From DATBSL01 sp963729875 (lineage in GTDB: Bacteria > Acidobacteriota > Vicinamibacteria > Fen-336): a stretch of DNA of 64,000 nt. This document shows, piece by piece, positions 14,497 through 23,611 of the stretch. Numbering within the stretch: position 1 is the first letter of the stretch; each line of letters opens with the position of its first letter. The stretch covers positions 1 through 64,000 of the forward strand of contig CAVSPR010000007.1 in NCBI GenBank assembly GCA_963729875.1, written 5' to 3'. Under the pieces are notes generated by a model that was given only the letters and a program-made list of their open reading frames with translations, was not told the origin of the DNA and did not search any database. The position numbers were made by a program, and so were the translations under genes.

Positions 14497-15627
14497 CTAC
14501 CGGACCACTGTCAGCCGATAGACAGTCGTCTGCCGATACGTCTGCCCGGGTCGCAGGACGACCGACGGGAAGGCGGGCTGGTTGGGCGAGTCCGGGAAGT
14601 GCTGGGCCTCGAGGCAGAACGCCCCGCGCCTCACGTACGGCTTGCCGGACTTGCCCTTCACGGAGCCGTCGAGAAAGTTGCCTGAGTAGAACTGCAGGCC
14701 CGGCTCGGTGGTGAAGACCTCGAGCACGCGGCCGCTCTTCGGCTCCGTCACGCGGGCGGCGAGGCGCAGGTCGCCCGCCTTCCCGCGCAGGACGAAGTTG
14801 TGGTCGTAGCCCCCGCCGGCCTTCAGCTGCTCGTCTGCGGCGTCGATGCGCGCGCCGATCGCCACCGGCGTCCGGAAGTCGAACGGCGTACCATCGACCG
14901 GCCTTCTCTCCCCGGTCGGAATGAGGGTCGGGTCCACCGGCGTGAAGGCGTCCGCCTCGATCTGCATCTCGTGGGCGAGGATCGTGCCCTCGCCCTCCCC
15001 GGCCAGGTTGAAGTAGGCGTGGTTCGTGAGGTTGACGACCGTCGGCGCGTCGGTGGTCGCGGTGTAGTCGATCACGAGTCCGCCGTCGGCACGCAGCGAG
15101 TAGACGACCTTCGCGGTCAGCGTGCCGGGGTAGCCCTCCTCGCCGTCCCGGCTCACGTACGTCAGCTCGAGGGCGTCGCCCTCGGGGCCGCTCACGACCC
15201 TCGCCGCCCAGACGCGCTTGTTGAACCCGGTCGGCCCGCCGTGCAGGGTGTTCGGCGAGTTGTTGACGGCCAGCGCGTAGGCCTTCCCGTCGAGGGTGAA
15301 GCGCCCCTTCGCGATGCGGTTGGCGTAGCGGCCGACGAGGCTGCCGAAGTAGCTCGTGTCGCCGAGGTAGCCGGCGAGGTCGTGGTAGCCGAGGGTCACG
15401 TCTGCCGTGTGCCCCGCGCGATCCGGGGCGGCGATCGACACGACGTAGCCCCCGTGGTTCGTGATCGAGACGGTGGGCGCGCCGGTGCGCGAGAGGGTGA
15501 ACAGCTCGACGGGCTCACCGTCCGCCGTGCGGCCGAAGGGCTTGCGTTCGATGCGGGTGGCGGCGCTGGCGTTCATGGCGGCTCCGAGGCTGATAGCGGC
15601 GAGAAGAGCGGTGACGCGGCGGTCCAT
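14497..15627 (-). CDS. galM: Aldose 1-epimerase (galactose mutarotase)
   Basis: This is a 376-residue enzyme starting at ATG 15627 behind GGAGG. A signal peptide (residues 1-20, ending ASAA) indicates periplasmic location, where it would interconvert alpha and beta anomers of aldoses. Family marks are VSITNHGGYVVSI, LVGRYANRIAKGRF, NTLHGGPTGFNKRVW (with the conserved His), VNLTNHAYFNLAGEG (catalytic His) and TTEPGLQFYSGNFLDG (catalytic Glu region). It is complete and of family length. It is the first backbone gene after the integron array, read convergently with the last cassette. Confidence 0.95.
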   Translation of the reverse strand: MDRRVTALLAAISLGAAMNASAATRIERKPFGRTADGEPVELFTLSRTGAPTVSITNHGGYVVSIAAPDRAGHTADVTLGYHDLAGYLGDTSYFGSLVGRYANRIAKGRFTLDGKAYALAVNNSPNTLHGGPTGFNKRVWAARVVSGPEGDALELTYVSRDGEEGYPGTLTAKVVYSLRADGGLVIDYTATTDAPTVVNLTNHAYFNLAGEGEGTILAHEMQIEADAFTPVDPTLIPTGERRPVDGTPFDFRTPVAIGARIDAADEQLKAGGGYDHNFVLRGKAGDLRLAARVTEPKSGRVLEVFTTEPGLQFYSGNFLDGSVKGKSGKPYVRRGAFCLEAQHFPDSPNQPAFPSVVLRPGQTYRQTTVYRLTVVR

Positions 15628-15692
15628 GCGGGGCAACCTCCGGGGCGGAGTCTAGCAGAGCCGGGACGGGCCGTCCGGTGCGAAGATGGGTC

Positions 15693-16519
15693 ATGGGCGA
15701 CGCACGCGTGGCCACGTACGAGGCGACCGGGAAGGACCTGGTCCTGGTGGGCCGGCACGAGACCCTCGCCGCCTCATCGCGCACGCTGCCGGAGGGTGCC
15801 TACACGACCCTGCGTACCTACGGCGGCCGCGGCGTCGTCCGCCTCGCCCAGCACCTTCGCCGGCTCGAGGAGTCGGCGGCTCTCCAGGGGCGGTCGGACG
15901 CCGTCGACGCGGACGCGGCGCGCCGGTCCCTGGCCGCGGCCCTCGACGCAACCGAGTACCCGGAGTCCCGGCTCCGGCTCACCTTCGCCCCGCCCCGTCT
16001 CTTCGTGGCGGTCGAGCCCTTCACGCCCCTCCCGCCCCGGCTCTACGAGGAGGGCGTCGCCTGCGTGACGCTCGACGTCCACCGCGACAACCCCCACGCG
16101 AAGGACACGCGCTTCATCGCCGCGGCCCAGGAGGCCTACGGCCGCCTGCCCCCCGGCGTCGAGGAGGGCCTGATCGTGGACGGGGACGGGGCCGATCCTC
16201 GAGGGCCTCTCGAGCAACTTCTTCGCCGTCCTCGGGCGGCAACCTGCGCACGGAGGAAGAGCGGGCGCTGATCGGCGTGACGCGCTCGCTGGTGCTCGAG
16301 GTGGCCGAGGGCCTGATGCCGGTCGAGCGGCGGGCGATCCGGCGGAAGGACCTGCCGCGGGTGAAAGAGGCCTTCATCAGCAGCGTCTCGCGCGAGGTCC
16401 TCCCGGTCGTCCGGATCGACGGCCGGCCGGTGCGAGACGGCCGCGTCGGCCCGGGCGCCCGCGCGATCATGGCCGGCCTCGCGGCGCTCGTCGCGCGCGA
16501 GGCGGTCGTCCTGCGCTGA
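15693..16519 (+). CDS. Class IV aminotransferase (PLP), one frameshift
   Basis: The start is ATG 15693. The first frame carries LPEGAYTTLRTYGGRGVVRLAQHLRRLEESA, the Arg/His-containing N-terminal motif, and KDTRFIAAAQEAY with the PLP lysine. Near 16190-16200 a one-base indel moves the reading to EGLSSNFFAVLGGNLRTEEE and ISSVSREVLPVVRIDG, typical C-terminal class IV motifs. The whole is about 275 residues, as for D-amino-acid or branched-chain aminotransferases and aminodeoxychorismate lyase; I cannot choose among these. The frameshift lies in a G-rich stretch and may be a sequence error. Confidence 0.85.
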
Positions 16520-16535
16520 GGAGCGCGGGACGACC

Positions 16536-17222
16536 TCAGGCCCGCAGGCTGAGGACGAGGAGCATCGGCCAGCCGACGTACTTCGCGGCCCGCGAGCAGC
16601 GGGCGGCGTAGGCAGCGTCGGGGGCCTGCTCGACGATCCCCTCGAGGGAGAACCCCGCGCGGACCGCGGCCATGGCGTAGTCGCCGATCCCGTGCTCCAC
16701 GCTGCCCGGCTCGACCTTCTCTCCGGTGAGCGGGTCGTGGAAGCGCGCCCGCACGTCCCGGAGGAACATCGCGGGGTGCATCCCGGAGACGACCGCGCGG
16801 CCGGCCGGCTTCAGCACGCGGCGCGCCTCGCCGAAGAACGCGTCGAGGTCCCGCAGGTGCTCCAGGACGAGGCCGCTCACCACCCGGTCGAAGGCGCCGT
16901 CCGGGAAGGGCAGCCGCTCGTGCAGGTCGTGGACGAGGAAGCGGACCCGCTCCGCCCCCGGCTTCGCCCGGGCCTTCTCCATCATGCCCGCCGAGAAGTC
17001 CACCGCGGTCACCGAGGCCCCGGCGGCGGCGAGCCACAGCGCGTGCCGCCCGGTGCCGCAGCCCAGGTCGAGCATCTCGAGCCCCGCGACGTCACCGAGC
17101 GCCTCGCGCACGACCGGCTCCTCGAGCCCGATCAGCGGGTTCTGCTCCTGGTCGTAGATCTCGGCCCAGCGGTCGTAGCCCTGCTGGATGGCCGCCTTCT
17201 CGGGCTTCCTCGGCTCGGCCAC
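16536..17222 (-). CDS. Class I SAM-dependent methyltransferase
   Basis: This is a 228-residue cytoplasmic enzyme. The SAM-binding motif is EMLDLGCGTGRHALWLAAAG (about residues 49-68), followed by VTAVDFSAGMMEKAR, FPDGAFDRVVSGLVLEHL and EARRVLKPAGRAVVSGMHP. The N-terminal GYDRWAEIYDQEQNPLIGLE resembles small-molecule or ubiquinone-type methyltransferases. The substrate is unknown. It is the last gene of a closely packed minus-strand run, 12 bases after the SDR gene. Confidence 0.92.
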   Translation of the reverse strand: MAEPRKPEKAAIQQGYDRWAEIYDQEQNPLIGLEEPVVREALGDVAGLEMLDLGCGTGRHALWLAAAGASVTAVDFSAGMMEKARAKPGAERVRFLVHDLHERLPFPDGAFDRVVSGLVLEHLRDLDAFFGEARRVLKPAGRAVVSGMHPAMFLRDVRARFHDPLTGEKVEPGSVEHGIGDYAMAAVRAGFSLEGIVEQAPDAAYAARCSRAAKYVGWPMLLVLSLRA

Positions 17223-17234
17223 GGTCGCGTCTCC

Positions 17235-18005
17235 TCAGAGCCGCGGGATGGTGAGGCCGCCGTCCACGTCGACGACGGTACCGGTCGAGTAGGGGGCGTC
17301 GCCCCGGGCGAGCGCCGCCACCACCCGGCCGACGTCCTCCGGCGTGCCCCAGCGGCCCTGCGGGATGAGGCCCTCGCCGATCAGCCGGTCGTACTTCTCC
17401 GCGACCGCCGAGGTCATGTCGGTGCGGATGATCCCCGGCCGCACCTCGTACACGGGAATCCCCTCCCCAGCGAGGCGCGTCGCCCACAGCCGCGAGGCCA
17501 TCGCGAGCCCGGCCTTGCTCACGCAGTACTCGCCGCGGTTCGTCGAGGCCACGGTCGCCGACATCGACGTGACGTTGACGATGCAGCCGGCCCAGGCCGC
17601 GTCCACGCGCTTCTGCTCGAGCATGAAGCGGGCCACGGCCTGCGTGAGGAAGTAGGGCCCCTGCAGGTTGATCCGCAGGAGCCGCTCGAAGCTCTCCTCG
17701 CCCGCCTCGAGGAGGTCCGCCCGCTCGCGCGGGGCGACGCCGGCGTTGTTGACGAGGACGTGCAGCCGCGAGAAGCGCTCCCGCACGGCGGCGACGAGGC
17801 GGGCGCGGTGGGCCTGCTCCCCCACGTCGGCGCGGAAGTAGGCCACCGACGCGCCCGCGTCCCGCACGGCGTCGAGGGCGGACGACACCTCGCCCTCCTC
17901 CCGCACGCCGCACAGGGCGAGGTCGAACCCGTCCGCGGCGAGTGCCCGGGCGATCCCGAGGCCGATCCCCCGCGTGCCCCCGGTGACGAGGGCGACCTTC
18001 CTCAC
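17235..18005 (-). CDS. 3-ketoacyl-(ACP) reductase-type SDR
   Basis: This is a 256-residue short-chain dehydrogenase. The start is GTG 18005, overlapping the GH88 stop by 4 bases. It has the cofactor motif TGGTRGIGLG, NNAG at LVNNAGVAP, catalytic Ser in VNVTSMSATVAS, YxxxK in YCVSKAGLA, and C-terminal TGTVVDVDGGLTIPR. It probably oxidises or reduces a sugar or hydroxy acid; its position right after the unsaturated-uronyl hydrolase gene suggests uronate catabolism, which is inference. It is complete and typical in length. Confidence 0.93.
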   Translation of the reverse strand: MRKVALVTGGTRGIGLGIARALAADGFDLALCGVREEGEVSSALDAVRDAGASVAYFRADVGEQAHRARLVAAVRERFSRLHVLVNNAGVAPRERADLLEAGEESFERLLRINLQGPYFLTQAVARFMLEQKRVDAAWAGCIVNVTSMSATVASTNRGEYCVSKAGLAMASRLWATRLAGEGIPVYEVRPGIIRTDMTSAVAEKYDRLIGEGLIPQGRWGTPEDVGRVVAALARGDAPYSTGTVVDVDGGLTIPRL

Positions 18006-19394
18006 CGGGTCTCCACGGGGGCGAAGAACGCGTAGTAGGGAGCGCTGCTGGCCAGGCGCTGGACGTGGAGGGCCAGCTCGCGCAGGTGGTAGTCGCCCCA
18101 CTGGCTCGACTCGCCGCACGGCACCTTTCGGCCGGGCGGGACGTAGTCCCAGCCGTTCGGCCGGTGGTAGACCGAGTGCAGCAGCAGGCCCTGGTGGGTG
18201 GGGTCCTCGCTCAGGTACGGCGCGCCGAGCAGCGTGCGGCCGATCGTGAGGCCCGCCTGGAACAGGAGCCGCCCCTCCTCCGCCTCCCCGCGCCGCTCGA
18301 GGAGCCGGCCGAGGCGCAGCAGCCCCTGGGCGGCGATCGGCGCCGCCGAGGCGTCCACCGGCTCGAGGTCGTTCGACGGGTCGGCCGGGCGGTCGCGGTG
18401 TCCCGGCAGCCGCGCCAGGCCCGGCGCCCCGGTGTCCCAGTACGGCACGCCGTCGGTGGGCGTCGACTGCACGTAGTGGGCGGCGGTCGCCCGCGCCGCC
18501 TCCATCATGTAGCTCTCGACCTCGGCCCGGCCGCCGAGCGGCTCGAGCTCGGCGTCGGCCACCGTCTCGAGGAACTCGAGCTCCTCCGCGAAGCCCAGGA
18601 GCACCCAGGCCTGCCCCCGCGTCCAGGTCGTGAACGGCGAGTAGCCCTGCTGCGTGCCGGGGCAGCGGTAGTTGCCGTCGACGACGTTGAACAGGCTCTC
18701 GTGGGCCACCCGCCCGCGCTCGTCCCAGACGTCGCGGCCCCGGCCCTTGCAGACGGCGAAGCGGGCGGTGGTGCGGGCGTGCAGGCAGAGCCGCTCGAGC
18801 AGCGACACCGGGCGGTCCCCCTCCTCGAGAAGCGCGTGGCCCAGCCGGTGCGCGAGGGCGAGAGCCCGCAGCGAGCGGATCGTGTCGGCGAACAGCGAGT
18901 GCGGGCCGTTGAAGGAGTAGACGAACCCGCCGCCGTCGGCGGTGCGGGTCCAGCGCCGGGCCTGCACCGCCCCGCTCGCCTTGAGCGCCAGCTCGCACAG
19001 CTCGCGCTCCTTCCCCTCGGCGAGCGTAGCGCCCCTCGAGGGCGAGCCGGCGCAGGGCGCCCCAGGTGCTCACGTTGTTGAAGCCGTGGTCGTGCACACC
19101 CACGTGGGTCACGTGGGGCGCCATCCGCGAGTAGGTGCGCTCGCGGCCCAGCTCGAGGAAGCGCTCGTCCCCGGTGGCGTCGAACTGCAGGAGGGCGGAG
19201 CCGAACTGGAAGCCCTGCGTCCAGTCCGTCCAGCCGCGGGCCGTGTAGCGGCCGCGCAGGGTGAAGACCGGCGAGCCGTCCGCGGGGTTCCAGGCCTTCT
19301 CGAGAGCCAGGATCTTCTCCGCGGAGAGCGCCCACATCCGAGCGATCGCGGGGACGAGGTCGGCGGGGCGCAGCGCCTCGTCGGCGCGGATCAC
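18002..19394 (-). CDS. Glycoside hydrolase family 88 (unsaturated glucuronyl hydrolase), one frameshift
   Basis: GTG 19394 overlaps the queD stop. The N-terminal part contains RGWTDWTQGFQFGSALLQFD, THVGVHDHGFNN and WGALRRLALEGRYA. Near 19020-19030 an indel shifts the reading to GFVYSFNGPHSLFADTIRSL, YRCPGTQQGYSPFTTWTRGQ (an Asp/Trp-rich active-site region), VPYWDTGAP and SSQWGDYHLRELA. The joined protein has about 463 residues with the alpha6-barrel pattern of GH88, which hydrates and cleaves unsaturated uronic acids made by polysaccharide lyases. No signal peptide is seen, so it should act in the cytoplasm. Confidence 0.85.
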
Positions 19395-19735
19395 CGCTTC
19401 CCCCCGCGGTCGGTCTCCGCCCACTTGGCGTGGCCCTCGTACACGCGGAGGGACAGGGGAAGCGGGACGTCCTCGGCGATCTCCGTGGCCAGGCGGTCGC
19501 AGATGTTCTCGACCGTGGGGTAGTCGATGAAGTCGTTCCAGTGGCGGTGGTCGTAGCGGGCGAGCACGGCGCGGATGCGGGCCTTGAGGTCGGCAAAATC
19601 GAGGATCATGCCGTCCTTCATCTCGCCCTCCACCACCACCTCGATGCGGTAGGTGTGGCCGTGGAGCTGCCCGCACTTGGGGTGCCCGGGCAGCAGGTGC
19701 GCGCAGTCGACGTGGTCGGTGACCCCGAGCCGCAT
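19391..19735 (-). CDS. queD: 6-carboxy-tetrahydropterin synthase (QueD/PTPS family)
   Basis: This is a 114-residue protein. The zinc ligands are His13 (VDCAHLLPGH) and His25/His27 (LHGHTY), and the catalytic Cys is Cys21 in GHPKC. Further marks are DGMILDFADLKARI and PTVENICDRLA with the catalytic Asp/His at HRHWND. QueD turns 7,8-dihydroneopterin triphosphate into 6-carboxy-tetrahydropterin in queuosine synthesis. It overlaps the GH88 gene start by 4 bases; no other queuosine genes are nearby. Confidence 0.94.
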   Translation of the reverse strand: MRLGVTDHVDCAHLLPGHPKCGQLHGHTYRIEVVVEGEMKDGMILDFADLKARIRAVLARYDHRHWNDFIDYPTVENICDRLATEIAEDVPLPLSLRVYEGHAKWAETDRGGKR

Positions 19736-19767
19736 GGGCGAGAGCGTACAGCGAACGGCGGCGCCGC

Positions 19768-20883
19768 TCAAAACGGGGCCGGGGAGCGGGTGGGGCGCAG
19801 GGGCGCAGGCGTCGGGTCCGACCCGGCCAGGAGGGCGTCCGCCACCCAGCGCGCGGCGGCGAAGGCGAAGCCGGCGCTGGCGGCGTCGAAGCCGCAGGAC
19901 ACGGCCACGGCGCGGCCCGGGAGGCGGCCGACGAGCGGCAGGCCATCCGCGCAGACCTCGGCCGGCTCGTCCCAGCGGGCGGAAGCGGGCCCCACCGGCA
20001 TGCGGGCGAGCCGGCTCTCCAGTCCCCCCGCCGGCGATCCTTCGGTGGTGCCGGTCCCGGCCACGACGAGCGCCCCCCCGCTCGCCTGCCAGGCGACACG
20101 GCCGTCGGACGTGCGCAGGGCGGTGGGCAGGACGACTCCCGGCCGGGGGACGGTCCGCAGCCGGGAAGGGACGGCCGGCTGCAGGAGGCCCCGCAGCTCG
20201 GGAAGGACCCCGGACGCGGCGCCATCCGTGGCGACGACGGCCGCCCCCGCGCGCACGATCCCCTCGTGGGCCTCGATCGTCGCACCCGAGGCGTCGCCCG
20301 AGACGAGGCGCACGGGCCCCGGCTCGAACGCGGCGCCCGCGGCCCGTGCCATCTCGCCGAGCACGCCCAGCAGGAGCGCGGCGTCGAGCTCGGCGTCCTC
20401 CGCGGCCCACCAGGCGCCGGCGAAGCCCGGGAGGTCGAAGCGGGTCTCCAGCATGTAGTGGTCCAGGAACTCGCCGGGGAAGCCATCGTCCCTCAGCATG
20501 TCCTCGCTCTCGGCGAGCTCCGCCGCCGCGCCGCGGTCGACGGCGAGGAGGAAGCTGCCGCGCGCCACGTAGCCGCACTCGCGACGGGCCTCGTCGAGGA
20601 GCGTGCGCAGGCGGAGGTGGCTCTCGCACCCCGCCGCCCACACGAGCCGCGCCGCGGGGCGTCCGAGGGCCCGTGCGACCCGCGCGTACGGCCTTCCCGG
20701 CCCCAGCAGGACCAGGCCCAGTCCCCGCGGCCGCTCCCCTGCGCTCGCCGCTCCGAGGACGACGACCCGCGCCCCGCGCCGGGACAGCTCCAGGGCGACG
20801 GCGAGGGCGGGCAGGCCGGAGCCGACCACGGCCACGTCCGCCTCCCCCGGCGGGCGTCGGCGGAGGAAGAAGGGGAGCTTCAC
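19768..20883 (-). CDS. FAD-dependent oxidoreductase (DAO superfamily)
   Basis: This is a 371-residue protein from GTG 20883, overlapping the upstream epimerase stop. The Rossmann motif ADVAVVGSGLPALAVALELS is followed by RRGARVVVLGAA. The middle part has ECGYVARGSFLLAVDRG, and the C-terminus DGLPLVGRLPGRAVAVSCGFDAASAGFAFAAA matches the second FAD motif of glycine/D-amino-acid oxidases. The substrate is unknown. The charged FFLRRRPPGE leader is not a signal peptide. Tight packing suggests co-transcription with the epimerase and amidohydrolase genes, perhaps linked to D-amino acid use (inference). Confidence 0.87.
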   Translation of the reverse strand: MKLPFFLRRRPPGEADVAVVGSGLPALAVALELSRRGARVVVLGAASAGERPRGLGLVLLGPGRPYARVARALGRPAARLVWAAGCESHLRLRTLLDEARRECGYVARGSFLLAVDRGAAAELAESEDMLRDDGFPGEFLDHYMLETRFDLPGFAGAWWAAEDAELDAALLLGVLGEMARAAGAAFEPGPVRLVSGDASGATIEAHEGIVRAGAAVVATDGAASGVLPELRGLLQPAVPSRLRTVPRPGVVLPTALRTSDGRVAWQASGGALVVAGTGTTEGSPAGGLESRLARMPVGPASARWDEPAEVCADGLPLVGRLPGRAVAVSCGFDAASAGFAFAAARWVADALLAGSDPTPAPLRPTRSPAPF

Positions 20884-21794
20884 GCCGCGCGCACGGCCGC
20901 GGCGAGGGCCTCGTCGAGCGGCGTGAGCGGCCGGCCGAGGAGCGCCTGGAGCGGCGCGGGGTCGGCGACCTCGTCGCAGAGCAGGCAATCGAGCTCGTCC
21001 GGCAGCATCCCCTGGTACCCGCCGCACCGCGCGCGCCGGTCTGCCTCCTCGACCGGGACCGAGCGGACGCGCAGGTCGCCCCCCCGGCCCAGCCGCCGTG
21101 CCGCCGCTGCGAGCCGCTCGAGCAGCCGCGCGTAGGGCAGGGCCTCGGGGCCCGCGAGGTCGAAGACCGTGGGGAAGGCCCCCGCCGGGCGCTCGATCGC
21201 GGCCAGCACGCCGGCCGCGGCGTCCGCGACGTCCACCGGCTGCACCCGGTAGGCGCCGTCGCCCGGGACCTCCACCTCCCCCGCCTCCATCGCCTGCAGG
21301 ACCGCGGGTACGAAGGCGTCGCCGGGCCCCACCACGTACGAGGGACGGAAGACGACCCCCTCGAGCCCGGATCGGAAGAGAATCGTCTCCGCCGCGAGCT
21401 TCGAGAGGAAGTAGGCGTTCGAGCAGCGGAGGCTCGTGCCGTAGCGGGCCACGCCGAGGCCGGAGAAGTAGACGACCCGCGGCACGCCGGCGTGGCGGGC
21501 GTCCTCGAGGACGCGCTCCGTGTAGACGACGTTGACGCCCTCGTAGGTCTGCCCGCCCCGCTCGGCGCCGATCTGGGCGAGGTGCACCACGGCCAGACAG
21601 CCGTCGAGGGCGTGGACCATCGCCTCCGGGTCCCGCCCCACCAGCTCCACCGGGTTCCCGCCGGCCTCGCGGACCACCCGCCCCGCCGCCTCCGAGCGGA
21701 CGATGCCGACCACCTCGTACCCCGACGCCACCGCCCGGCGCAGGACGTGCCGGCCGATGAAGCCGTTGGCTCCCGTGATCGCGATCCGCTTCAC
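20880..21794 (-). CDS. NAD-dependent epimerase/dehydratase (extended SDR)
   Basis: This is a 304-residue protein from GTG 21794. It has N-terminal ITGANGFIGRHVLRRAVASG, VVHLAQIGAERGGQTYEGVNV, then YFLSKLAAETIL in the place of YxxxK and VVFRPSYVVGPGDAF. The C-terminal part includes RVQPVDVADAAAGVLAAI. It resembles atypical SDRs of the NDUFA9-like group that bind NAD(P) without clear sugar specificity. It overlaps the FAD oxidoreductase gene by 4 bases and lies 23 bases after the amidohydrolase. Confidence 0.9.
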   Translation of the reverse strand: MKRIAITGANGFIGRHVLRRAVASGYEVVGIVRSEAAGRVVREAGGNPVELVGRDPEAMVHALDGCLAVVHLAQIGAERGGQTYEGVNVVYTERVLEDARHAGVPRVVYFSGLGVARYGTSLRCSNAYFLSKLAAETILFRSGLEGVVFRPSYVVGPGDAFVPAVLQAMEAGEVEVPGDGAYRVQPVDVADAAAGVLAAIERPAGAFPTVFDLAGPEALPYARLLERLAAAARRLGRGGDLRVRSVPVEEADRRARCGGYQGMLPDELDCLLCDEVADPAPLQALLGRPLTPLDEALAAAVRAA

Positions 21795-21817
21795 CGCGTG
21801 GCCCTCCCGCTCCCGTC

Positions 21818-23524
21818 TCAGTCCTTTGCCGTGCGGCCCGGTCCCCACAGGGCTCGGCCCGGAAGGGCCCCGGTGTGCTCGCCGTCGCGCAGGACCACGA
21901 CCCCGTTCACGAGCACGTGCCGCACGCCCACGGCGTACTGCTGGGGGTTCTCGAACGTGGCCCGGTCGGCCACCTGTGCAGGGTCGAAGACGACGACGTC
22001 GGCGAAGTGGCCGGGCACGAGCCGGCCGCGCCGGTCGAGGCCGAGGTTCTCGGCCGGGAACGCGGTCAGCCGCCGCACCGCCTCCTCGAGCGGGACGAGC
22101 CGCTCGTCGCGCACGTAGCGGCCGAGGAGCCGCGCGAAGTTGCCGTAGGCCCGCGGGTGCGTCGAGGACTTCAGGAACACCCCCTCGGGGGCCATCGAGC
22201 CGGCGTCCGAGCAGAAGGAGACCCACGGCAGCCGGACCTGCCGGCGCACGTTCTCCTCCGACATGAGGAAGAAGACGACGCCGATCCGCGACTCGTCCTC
22301 GACCACGAGGTCGAGGATCGTGTCCTCGGGGCTGCGGCCGCGCGCCGCCGCCACCGCGGCCAGCGTCTTCCCGGTCAGGGGCTTCAGGGCCTCGTTGCGG
22401 AAGGCCACGAGCTGGATCCGCTCGGGCGAGCCCGCCAGCCGGCAGAGGTTCTCCCAGCCCTCCGCCGGGGCCCGCATCTCCCGGAGGATCCGCGCCCGCG
22501 TCTCGCCGTCGCGGATGCGCTCGAAAGTCCGGCCCCAGCCGCCCTCGCGGCTCCAGGGCGGGAGGCACGCGTCGAAGCCAGTGGCCCCGGCGGTGTACAG
22601 GTACATGTCGGCCGTGACCTTCAGCCCCTCGCGCCGCGCCGCCTCCACCTTGTCGATCACCGGCTGGAGCTTCGGCCAGTTCGCTTCCCCCGCGGCTTTC
22701 AGGTGGTAGATCTCGGCGGGGATGCCCGCCTCGCGGGCGACGCGGATCGTCTCGTCCACCGACTCGAGGAGGCGGTCGCCCTCGCTGCGCATGTGGGTGA
22801 TGTACCGGCCCCGGTAGCGCGCGGCCACCTTCGCGAGCTCGATCAGGTCCTCGGGGGAGTGGAAGGTGTCGGGGGCGTAGATGAGCGAGGAGCCGACGCC
22901 GAGGGCGCCCTCCTCCATCGCGCCCCGGACGAGTCTCCGCATCGCGTCGAGCTGGGCCGGAGTGGGAGGCCCGGCGTCGAGGCCGACGACGTGCTCGCGG
23001 ATCGTGCCGGCGCCCACGAAGGAGGCGACGTTCGGGGCCACCCCGCGGCGCTCGAGGGTGCGCAGGTACTCGGCGAGCGTCGTCCACGCGATGTCGAACT
23101 TGAAGTCCCCCTGCGCGGCCCGCCGGCGGAGCTTCATCGCCTCGTTCCAGGGGCCGCCGGACTCGCCCTCGCCGAAGACCTCGGTGGTCACCCCCTGCCG
23201 GATGTCGCTCTGGGACCGCGGGTCGGCGAGGAGGTCCTCGGTGGCCCACGAGAGCATGTTGACGAAGCCGGGGGCGACGGCGAGGCCGGTCGCGTCGATC
23301 ACCACGCCGCCGGTCGCCCCCGAGAGGTCCCCGACCGCCCCGATCCGGTCGCCGCGCAGGCCGACGTCGGCGCGGCGGGGCGGGCCGCCCGAGCCGTCGT
23401 AGACCGTCCCGCCCCGGACCAGCACGTCGAACCCGGGGGATTCAGCGAACGCGGGAAGGGGGGCCGAGAAGAGGGCGAGCGCCGCGGCGATGGCCAGTCG
23501 GTGGGGGGCCGGCTCGAGGGACAT
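21818..23524 (-). CDS. D-aminoacylase-like amidohydrolase, atypical metal site
   Basis: This is a 568-residue exported protein: signal peptide (residues 1-27, ending AFA), then the family opening FDVLVRGGTVYDGSGGP. Overall it matches N-acyl-D-amino-acid deacylases (GALGVGSSLIYAPD, YITHMRSEGDRLLESVDE, EIYHLKAAGEANW, FCSDAGSMAPEGV, THPRAYGNFARLLG, PGHFADVVVFD). The usual HxH metal motif after PGF is replaced by PGFVNMLSWATED, and the usual NCG-type segment reads VFGEGES. It therefore either uses a reduced metal site or has lost hydrolysis. It is long for the family but complete. Confidence 0.88.
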   Translation of the reverse strand: MSLEPAPHRLAIAAALALFSAPLPAFAESPGFDVLVRGGTVYDGSGGPPRRADVGLRGDRIGAVGDLSGATGGVVIDATGLAVAPGFVNMLSWATEDLLADPRSQSDIRQGVTTEVFGEGESGGPWNEAMKLRRRAAQGDFKFDIAWTTLAEYLRTLERRGVAPNVASFVGAGTIREHVVGLDAGPPTPAQLDAMRRLVRGAMEEGALGVGSSLIYAPDTFHSPEDLIELAKVAARYRGRYITHMRSEGDRLLESVDETIRVAREAGIPAEIYHLKAAGEANWPKLQPVIDKVEAARREGLKVTADMYLYTAGATGFDACLPPWSREGGWGRTFERIRDGETRARILREMRAPAEGWENLCRLAGSPERIQLVAFRNEALKPLTGKTLAAVAAARGRSPEDTILDLVVEDESRIGVVFFLMSEENVRRQVRLPWVSFCSDAGSMAPEGVFLKSSTHPRAYGNFARLLGRYVRDERLVPLEEAVRRLTAFPAENLGLDRRGRLVPGHFADVVVFDPAQVADRATFENPQQYAVGVRHVLVNGVVVLRDGEHTGALPGRALWGPGRTAKD

Positions 23525-23611
23525 GGCGCCTCCGCAGCGAGAGGACGGGCGGACGGCGCAAATGCTAGCACGCGGGTGGGGCGAGCGGCGCCCCACCCAC
23601 GGCGCTCCGGC

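Noticed and set aside
16692..18035. 447-codon plus-strand ORF
   Set aside because: It is antisense to the methyltransferase and SDR genes and made of His/Arg/Pro-rich shadow sequence.
17235..20486. A 1,083-codon open frame on the minus strand
   Set aside because: It joins the true SDR frame, out-of-frame GH88 and FAD-oxidoreductase shadows; GC-rich codon bias removes stops in wrong frames. The real genes have clear family motifs in their own frames.
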